Of a stretch of DNA of 50,091 nt, positions 45,133 through 50,091 are shown piece by piece (the first letter of the stretch is position 1; every line of letters begins with the position of its first letter). The position numbers and the translations under genes were made by a program. The DNA comes from an uncultured Pirellulaceae bacterium. GTDB taxonomy: Bacteria; Planctomycetota; Planctomycetia; Pirellulales; Pirellulaceae. The notes beneath the pieces were generated by a model, which saw only the letters and a program-made list of their open reading frames with translations, did not search any database and was not told the DNA's origin. The stretch is from contig CALKNI010000077.1 of NCBI GenBank assembly GCA_938091115.1, positions 1 through 50,091 on the forward strand. Reading direction: 5' to 3'.

Positions 45133-46527
45133 CTATGCAATCAAAGAGTCAATCACTTTGCCACCGAACTGGCTCAATTGCTTGAATCTGCCCGCGTGAT
45201 AATACGTCAGTTTATTGTCATCGAGGCCGAGAAGTTTTAGAAGAGTTACATGGAAATCGCGAACATGGTGGACGTCCTCAACGGCGGTCATTCCAGTTTC
45301 GTCGGTCGCTCCAATGGTGTGCCCAGCCTTGCAGCCTCCGCCCGCCATCCAGATGGTCATCGCGTTGGGATTGTGGTCTCGTCCGTAAGCGATACCGCCA
45401 CGAACGCCATTGTCCGGAGTGCGGCCAAATTCTCCGCACCAGACAATCAGCGTACTGTCGAGAAGGCCGCGTGCTTTGAGGTCTTGAATCAAAGCCGCGA
45501 TCGGTTGATCGACACCACGGACAAGATTGCCATGAGCGCGTTCGATGTAATCGTGGCTGTCCCACGAGCCATTGAATAGTTGAACGAATCGAACTCCCTT
45601 TTCGACCATTTTTCTGGCAAGCAGGCATTTGCGTCCAAAGGAATCGGTCGCGTCATTTCCGACGCCATACATTGCGAGTGTTTTTTCAGATTCGTCAGAT
45701 AGGTCAATTGCGTTGGGGACTTCGGTTTGCATCCGGTAGGCAAGTTCGTAGCTTTCCAGCCGGGCGGCGAGTTCCTGGTGTTGTGGATGTTGATCCGCGT
45801 GGTGACGGTTGAATCTGGAAAGTAGGTCGAGATTCATTCGCTGCCGCTCACGCGTGATTCCCTGTGGCGGCGAAAGGTCGAGAATGGGTGATCCTTTTGG
45901 ACGGAGTGGCGTGCCTTGAAAAAAAGCAGGCAAATAGCCGTTACTCCAATTAGGCGCTCCCCCTTGCGGATACGAGACATCGGGTAGCACGATGTAGCCT
46001 GGAAGATCCTGATTTTCCGTTCCCAGACCGTAGGTAACCCAAGCACCAATTCCTGGATCACCTCCAAAGCGGTTACCGCAATTCATCTGATACATTGCCG
46101 TCGGGTGATTGACGCTATCGACCTGGCAGCCTCGGTAAAAACATAAATCGTCAGCGACCGTCGAGAGGTGTCGCCAATTGTCTGCCATGTCGGCTCCACT
46201 CTCGCCGTGTTTGTTGAATTTAAACGGGCTTTGTACGTAGTACCGTTTGCCGCTTTCCATCGCGGATTTTTGTTTTCCGTTTCTAGTAAACTCTTTTAAA
46301 TGTAATTGGTTGAGCGCCGGCTTGGGGTCAAAAGTATCCACATGAGAGGGACCGCCCTCCATCATGAGAAAGATGCAATTTTTAGCCTTTGCGGGTAAAT
46401 GCCCTTTTCGTGGTGCCAACGGGTTGGGCTTTTCATCTGCACTGGATTCACTGGCAAGCATTGATGAAAGCGCAATGCTACCCAAAGATGTACCGAGACC
46501 ATAAAGAAACTCGCGTCGGTTTTTCAT
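45133..46527 (-). CDS. DUF1501 family protein with Tat leader
   Basis: 464 residues. The leader has NRREFLYGLGTSLGSIALSS (twin arginine). Family motifs: CIFLMMEGGPSHVDTFDPKP, the middle block ARKMVEKGVRFVQLF, and TLIVWCGEFGRTPDNG with DHNPNAMTIWMAGGG near the end. The fold is related to alkaline phosphatase/sulfatase enzymes and the function is unknown; members are almost always paired with PSD1/DUF1553 proteins, as here (gene upstream, 69 bases). The protein should be exported folded. Operon relationship with the downstream esterase and sulfatase-esterase is suggested by short gaps. Confidence 0.93.
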   Translation of the reverse strand: MKNRREFLYGLGTSLGSIALSSMLASESSADEKPNPLAPRKGHLPAKAKNCIFLMMEGGPSHVDTFDPKPALNQLHLKEFTRNGKQKSAMESGKRYYVQSPFKFNKHGESGADMADNWRHLSTVADDLCFYRGCQVDSVNHPTAMYQMNCGNRFGGDPGIGAWVTYGLGTENQDLPGYIVLPDVSYPQGGAPNWSNGYLPAFFQGTPLRPKGSPILDLSPPQGITRERQRMNLDLLSRFNRHHADQHPQHQELAARLESYELAYRMQTEVPNAIDLSDESEKTLAMYGVGNDATDSFGRKCLLARKMVEKGVRFVQLFNGSWDSHDYIERAHGNLVRGVDQPIAALIQDLKARGLLDSTLIVWCGEFGRTPDNGVRGGIAYGRDHNPNAMTIWMAGGGCKAGHTIGATDETGMTAVEDVHHVRDFHVTLLKLLGLDDNKLTYYHAGRFKQLSQFGGKVIDSLIA

Positions 46528-46596
46528 AGGTCGTTTTCGTTTCTTTGGGTTTGTAACGTCTGAGCCATGAGAAAGTTGGTTGTGGCAATTGACTGT

Positions 46597-49491
46597 TTAG
46601 TAGACATACACAAACTCGTTGCTATTTAAAATGACCAAACAAATGTCTGCCAAGGCTCTGACATGCCGGGGCGTGTCGGAGGGCTGGGCATCGGGTTTGA
46701 ATTCTGAATTGGAGAAGAGTCGCTCTTCGAATGTGAACCGTTCGCCGGTGTTTTCCTCGACAGCCTCTCGATTGACCTTCAACGGTATTTTAGGGCTTGG
46801 TCGGGCTTCTGCAGGGAGTTCCGCTTCAAGCGTTTTCCAGTGTTGGAGGAATAGTTGTTGTTCATCTGTCGTTGGTTGGCGACCGAGAGTTAATTCAAAA
46901 CAGTGCTTCAAGGCGGCGTTGTCTCGTTCAGCATTTGAAACATCTTTGGTTTCACGCCACACCCGGTTGGCCAGCGCGAGTCCCCGAGAGTATGAGTCTT
47001 GACTGTTAAACAAATTAAAGACTTGGGGAGTTACTGTAGATGCCTCGCGGCGTTCACAGGAAAAATCGGGAGCTGGAGAATTGAATACTTCTAGCATGGG
47101 GTGTAGAACGCCGCGAAGTTTGAGCACATAAATAGAGCGGCGGTGGCGTTGTTCGGGCTGAGGGTTGGGAACCCAGGCCGATGCAAATGTTCCCATTACC
47201 TGTCGAGGCTGCATCGCGACTTCGATATTGATTTCGGGGCGGCAGGGAATGCCACCAATGCTAGGATTCAATTCGCCAGTAACCAGTAGCATTGAGTCGC
47301 GAAGTTCCTCCGCCGTAAGCCGGCGTGGTTTGAAAACAGCGAGCGACTTTCCAAGTGGATCAAATTTTGTGAGTGATGCAGGATCGGGGTGTCGCGACGC
47401 GCGACAATACACATCAGAAAGCATGATTTGACGATGCAAGTTTTTGATCGACCAACCATCGCTGATAAATGCTGATGCCAGATGATCGAGTAAGAGGGGA
47501 TGCGTTGGGGGTGCACCTGAAGATCCAAAGTTGTTTGGGTTTCCGGCGATCGCATTACCAAAATGCCATTGCCAAATCCGGTTGACAATGACTCGGGTGG
47601 TGAGTGGATTATTTTCGTTAGCAACCCAGTCAGCGAATTGAGATCGGCGTCCCGATAGGTTCGGCCTGATTTCAGCTGACACCAAATTGTCGATCACGCT
47701 CAAGGTTCCCGGCGTGACGGGTTCCCCCTCAGCAAACGGATCGCCGGCTGAGCGAATGCAGGAAGATTCAAGTTCACCCTTGGTTGTGTCTTGAGGTATT
47801 CGGAGTGGTTCGTGGACGCGGACGAGCGTGGGCGTATGTCCGTTGTAAACAGAGTGAGCGAAGGGTTCGTACCTTTCAAGTTCCCAGGTGAGTCGCTGGG
47901 TGCCTCGGTTGGAAACACGATTGATTCCATATTGATGTGGTGTGAATCCGACGAGTTTTGGCGGGAATTGATCCTGAGGGATTCCACTCTTGATGAACTC
48001 GTTGCGAACCGTGTTGAAGGGGCTGGTAGCCTTATTCTTGTTCTTCGCCTTTTCCATGGAGGCGTCCCAACGTTTTTTTCGCTGGGTGAGTTTTTGGGCT
48101 TCTTCGGGCGAAGCCGTGGCAATCCGTTTGTCAAACCAGTCCTGAGAATTTTGCTCCAAGACAATTTGCAGATCAGCCTGCGTTTTGTTGTAGGATTCCT
48201 GCAGTTGCTTAATAAATCTTTTTTCGTCGAAACCGTTAGTGTTCTCAGTCGGGAGGAACTCGGCTTCTCGTTCGGCTAACTGGGTTGTCGCAAACACGGC
48301 CTGAATGCTGTAGTAATCACGGGTAGGTACAGGATCGAACTTATGATCGTGGCAACGGGCGCACTGGAGTGAATGGCCCAGAAATGTTTCGCCGACACTG
48401 TTGGTGACATCGTCGAGGAACCGCTGCCTGGCGACGCGTTCGACTTCCATTCCCGTCAATTCCCAGGGCCCCATTCGAAGAAATCCGACTGCGATGATCC
48501 CTTCGGGGTCGTTGGGCATGATTTCATCACCAGCAATTTGCTCTTTGATGAATTGATCGTAGGGTTTGTCATCATTAAAGGATTGAATGACATAGTCTCG
48601 ATATCGCCAGGCGCTTCCCCTTTGGTAGTCGTTGGCAAATCCGGATGAATCGGCGTATCGCACGACATCAAGCCAGTGTTGTCCCATTCGTTCGCCGTAG
48701 TGGGGAGATTGTAAAAGCCGATCAACCACTGCAGCGAACGCCAGTTTATCGGGCCGTTGATCCTCGATAAATTGAGATACCTCTTCCGGGGTTGGGGGAA
48801 GGCCAGTGAGATCAAAGGTTGCCCGACGGATCAATGCCTTTCTCGAAGCCGATGGTGCTACTTTCAGGCCAGGAGGAAGTGCATTTTCAATGTAGGTGTC
48901 GATGGGATTTTGGCTGGATTGTCCGTTGTCTAATTTGACTCTTTGTAACGGGGCGTAAGCCCATAAACCCGTCGGGTCATACTTACGATTGGTCCATTCC
49001 TCAGAGAGCCCCCCAGAGGTTTCAACAGTCACACCGTCCTCGGCAGACCAGACGGATTCGTATTTTTCGTTGATTACTTTCTGGCGATCGGTAGAAGGCC
49101 ATTTTGCACCCGTGCTAATCCATTGGTGCAACCATTGAAGTTGTTGGTCGTTAAGTTTTTCCGCTTCTTTGGGTGGCATCGCGGAAAACGTCACTTCGCC
49201 ACGTGCAGCAGCTAGATAAAGAGAACTCTGTTCGGGCTTACCCAGCACGATCCCGGGTTCTTCGCTGTCACCGCCAGTTAAAACTGACTGGAGAGACCGG
49301 ACGTCAAATCCCCCTTCGATTTCATCGGGACTTCCGCCGTGGCAGGCGAGGCATTTTTCACGAATCAACGGAGCAATTCGTCGTGCGTATAAAAGTTCGC
49401 TTTCGTTAAAATCTGTGGAATCATCTGCAGCCAAAGAAGTTGAGAAACCACCAAGCAGTAGCAAGAGGGTGAGTAGTTGGATTTGCTTCAT
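46597..49491 (-). CDS. PSD1-type planctomycete cytochrome c / DUF1549-DUF1553 protein
   Basis: 964 residues. Leader MKQIQLLTLLLLLGGFSTSL. The cytochrome-like domain has CLACHGG (Cys47-His51), a heme c attachment site, and SAMPPKEAEKL as the usual Met ligand area. DUF1549 spans about 175-375 with HWLDVVRYADSSGFANDYQR and ends with QCARCHDHKFDP (a second CxxCH). DUF1553 covers about 640-900 with NPLTTRVIVNRIWQWHFG and RRLTAEELRDSMLLVTGEL. These giant proteins are planctomycete-specific and uncharacterised; a redox or electron-transfer role is implied by the heme sites. ATG 49491 is preferred over TTG 49500. First gene of the minus series to 41971. Confidence 0.94.
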   Translation of the reverse strand: MKQIQLLTLLLLLGGFSTSLAADDSTDFNESELLYARRIAPLIREKCLACHGGSPDEIEGGFDVRSLQSVLTGGDSEEPGIVLGKPEQSSLYLAAARGEVTFSAMPPKEAEKLNDQQLQWLHQWISTGAKWPSTDRQKVINEKYESVWSAEDGVTVETSGGLSEEWTNRKYDPTGLWAYAPLQRVKLDNGQSSQNPIDTYIENALPPGLKVAPSASRKALIRRATFDLTGLPPTPEEVSQFIEDQRPDKLAFAAVVDRLLQSPHYGERMGQHWLDVVRYADSSGFANDYQRGSAWRYRDYVIQSFNDDKPYDQFIKEQIAGDEIMPNDPEGIIAVGFLRMGPWELTGMEVERVARQRFLDDVTNSVGETFLGHSLQCARCHDHKFDPVPTRDYYSIQAVFATTQLAEREAEFLPTENTNGFDEKRFIKQLQESYNKTQADLQIVLEQNSQDWFDKRIATASPEEAQKLTQRKKRWDASMEKAKNKNKATSPFNTVRNEFIKSGIPQDQFPPKLVGFTPHQYGINRVSNRGTQRLTWELERYEPFAHSVYNGHTPTLVRVHEPLRIPQDTTKGELESSCIRSAGDPFAEGEPVTPGTLSVIDNLVSAEIRPNLSGRRSQFADWVANENNPLTTRVIVNRIWQWHFGNAIAGNPNNFGSSGAPPTHPLLLDHLASAFISDGWSIKNLHRQIMLSDVYCRASRHPDPASLTKFDPLGKSLAVFKPRRLTAEELRDSMLLVTGELNPSIGGIPCRPEINIEVAMQPRQVMGTFASAWVPNPQPEQRHRRSIYVLKLRGVLHPMLEVFNSPAPDFSCERREASTVTPQVFNLFNSQDSYSRGLALANRVWRETKDVSNAERDNAALKHCFELTLGRQPTTDEQQLFLQHWKTLEAELPAEARPSPKIPLKVNREAVEENTGERFTFEERLFSNSEFKPDAQPSDTPRHVRALADICLVILNSNEFVYVY

Positions 49492-49952
49492 ACGTGTCAA
49501 ATTTTAAGAACTGCAATTCGATAAAAATTTCAGAAAGTCACGTGAGTTGCATTTAAGGCTAAATGATCAAATCTAAGTCTTGTGAAACGATCCGGTGGCA
49601 TGAGCCAAGCTTGTTCATTGTAAGCCTAGAGCGGAGTTCATCCTATCAAGAATGTCCTCAAGCAATTTGAGTATGTGTTGATAGGATGAAATTTGTTGCA
49701 GACTTATTGTAGTGAATTGACCAATTCGGCTTGGTTTTCGATTTTGGAATTGATGGGAGCGTACTCGGTAAAACATAAAAACCACCGAAATCTGGGGACA
49801 GCTTGTTTTCGGGCAGTTTAATTCTCATAAAAATGCCAATAATTGGTGTGAACTGCCGAACAGTAGGTGCTATTTTACGAGTCAGTGAACGGAAGTGTTG
49901 ATGACTTTAGTTTTGTCCGGTTTGGCAACGAAAGAAATCGAGAAAATAAAAT
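49492..49952. other. Divergent intergenic region with a long hairpin
   Basis: 461 bases between the PSD1 gene and the truncated gene at the right end. It holds the nested inverted repeat at 49637-49690, listed separately. No small gene is seen. Confidence 0.45.
49637..49690. repeat. 54-bp nested inverted repeat, perfect 13-bp outer arms
   Basis: TTCATCCTATCAA (49637-49649) is exactly complementary to TTGATAGGATGAA (49678-49690). The 28-base centre contains a second stem CTCAA (49657-49661) / TTGAG (49667-49671). As RNA this would fold as an 13-bp stem, internal loop and small apical hairpin. It lies in a divergent intergenic region, so a terminator for either flanking gene is unlikely. Confidence 0.65.
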
Positions 49953-50091
49953 ATGAGAAATATATTTGGAGCATTTTTTGGATTCATTTTTGGTTTGGTC
50001 TTTACTGCCATCGGGTTTTCAGTCGCCTACTTTTTTGGACTTCCAATTGTGACACAGGCCAAGGCCAGCCTTGAGTGGCCGCAAGTATCGG
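49953..50091 (+). CDS. DUF3592-like membrane protein, cut by the window end
   Basis: The first 46 codons of a gene that continues past the right edge. It starts MRNIFGAFFGFIFGLVFTAI and goes on through a second hydrophobic part to LPIVTQAKASLEWPQVS. One membrane helix followed by an A-x(n)-WP block is how DUF3592 proteins begin; in these the helix leads to an extracytoplasmic beta domain. The assignment rests on this short pattern only. ATG 49953 is preceded by AGAAAATAAAAT, a weak ribosome binding region. Confidence 0.6.
   Translation, partial: MRNIFGAFFGFIFGLVFTAIGFSVAYFFGLPIVTQAKASLEWPQVS

Noticed and set aside
45250-45579. Open frame opposite the DUF1501 gene, and many similar antisense frames elsewhere
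   Set aside because: They mirror the codon structure of the well-supported genes on the opposite strand and have no signal or motif of their own.
1-50091. CRISPR arrays, tRNA or rRNA genes, insertion sequences, prophage genes
   Set aside because: No regularly spaced repeats, cloverleaf with anticodon arm, transposase, integrase or phage structural motifs were recognised on either strand by eye.

Overview
The window looks like a chromosomal segment from a marine planctomycete, most likely of the Pirellulaceae or a near relative. The evidence is the gene content: five secreted type I sulfatases, a PSD1/DUF1549/DUF1553 cytochrome protein paired with a DUF1501 protein, DUF1080, a WPRFRG-type PQQ propeller, a YHYH-domain protein, an FG-GAP protein, many signal peptides or Tat leaders, and an N-terminal RFSIAQLM membrane protein. 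Base composition looks moderate by eye. I cannot fix the genus. I saw no tRNA, rRNA, CRISPR array, integrase or transposase. No starts or functions were checked by any search.

Layout: (1) 1-20.3 kb is a loosely organised sulfated/acetylated glycan degradation region. It holds a secreted unknown, DUF1080, a clan-A glycosidase-like protein, three sulfatases, two SASA-type acetylesterases, two alpha/beta hydrolases, an endonuclease/phosphatase-family protein, a Gfo/Idh/MocA oxidoreductase and a PQQ-like propeller. A remnant of an MFS transporter lies at about 16.5 kb. (2) 20.7-25.8 kb is a three-gene plus-strand cassette: ovoA (ovothiol synthase), an ATP-grasp ligase and a MATE exporter. A thioredoxin-fold protein follows. 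(3) 27.4-35.65 kb is a minus-strand series: sigma factor, anti-sigma with a possible sensor domain, Spy-like protein, sulfatase, two possible overlapping microproteins, a secreted unknown, and a very large YHYH/EF-hand/phosphatase fusion. Several of these proteins share G/R/K-rich disordered segments. (4) 36.2-42 kb holds two small membrane proteins, a calcineurin-type phosphoesterase, an FG-GAP protein with a HELAH motif, and a CARDB protein. (5) 42-49.5 kb is a minus-strand series: PSD1 protein, DUF1501 protein, esterase and a sulfatase-esterase fusion. A DUF3592-like gene is cut by the right end.

How it fits together: sulfatases and acetylesterases would strip sulfate and acetyl groups from algal polysaccharide outside the cytoplasm. 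DUF1080 and the Gfo/Idh/MocA enzyme could act through the 3-keto-glycoside route. The regulated sulfatase/phosphatase series may respond to an envelope or nutrient signal. The best candidate for an undescribed system is ovoA + ATP-grasp + MATE, which suggests a ligated and exported ovothiol derivative. The second is the sigma-controlled set of charged, low-complexity secreted enzymes.
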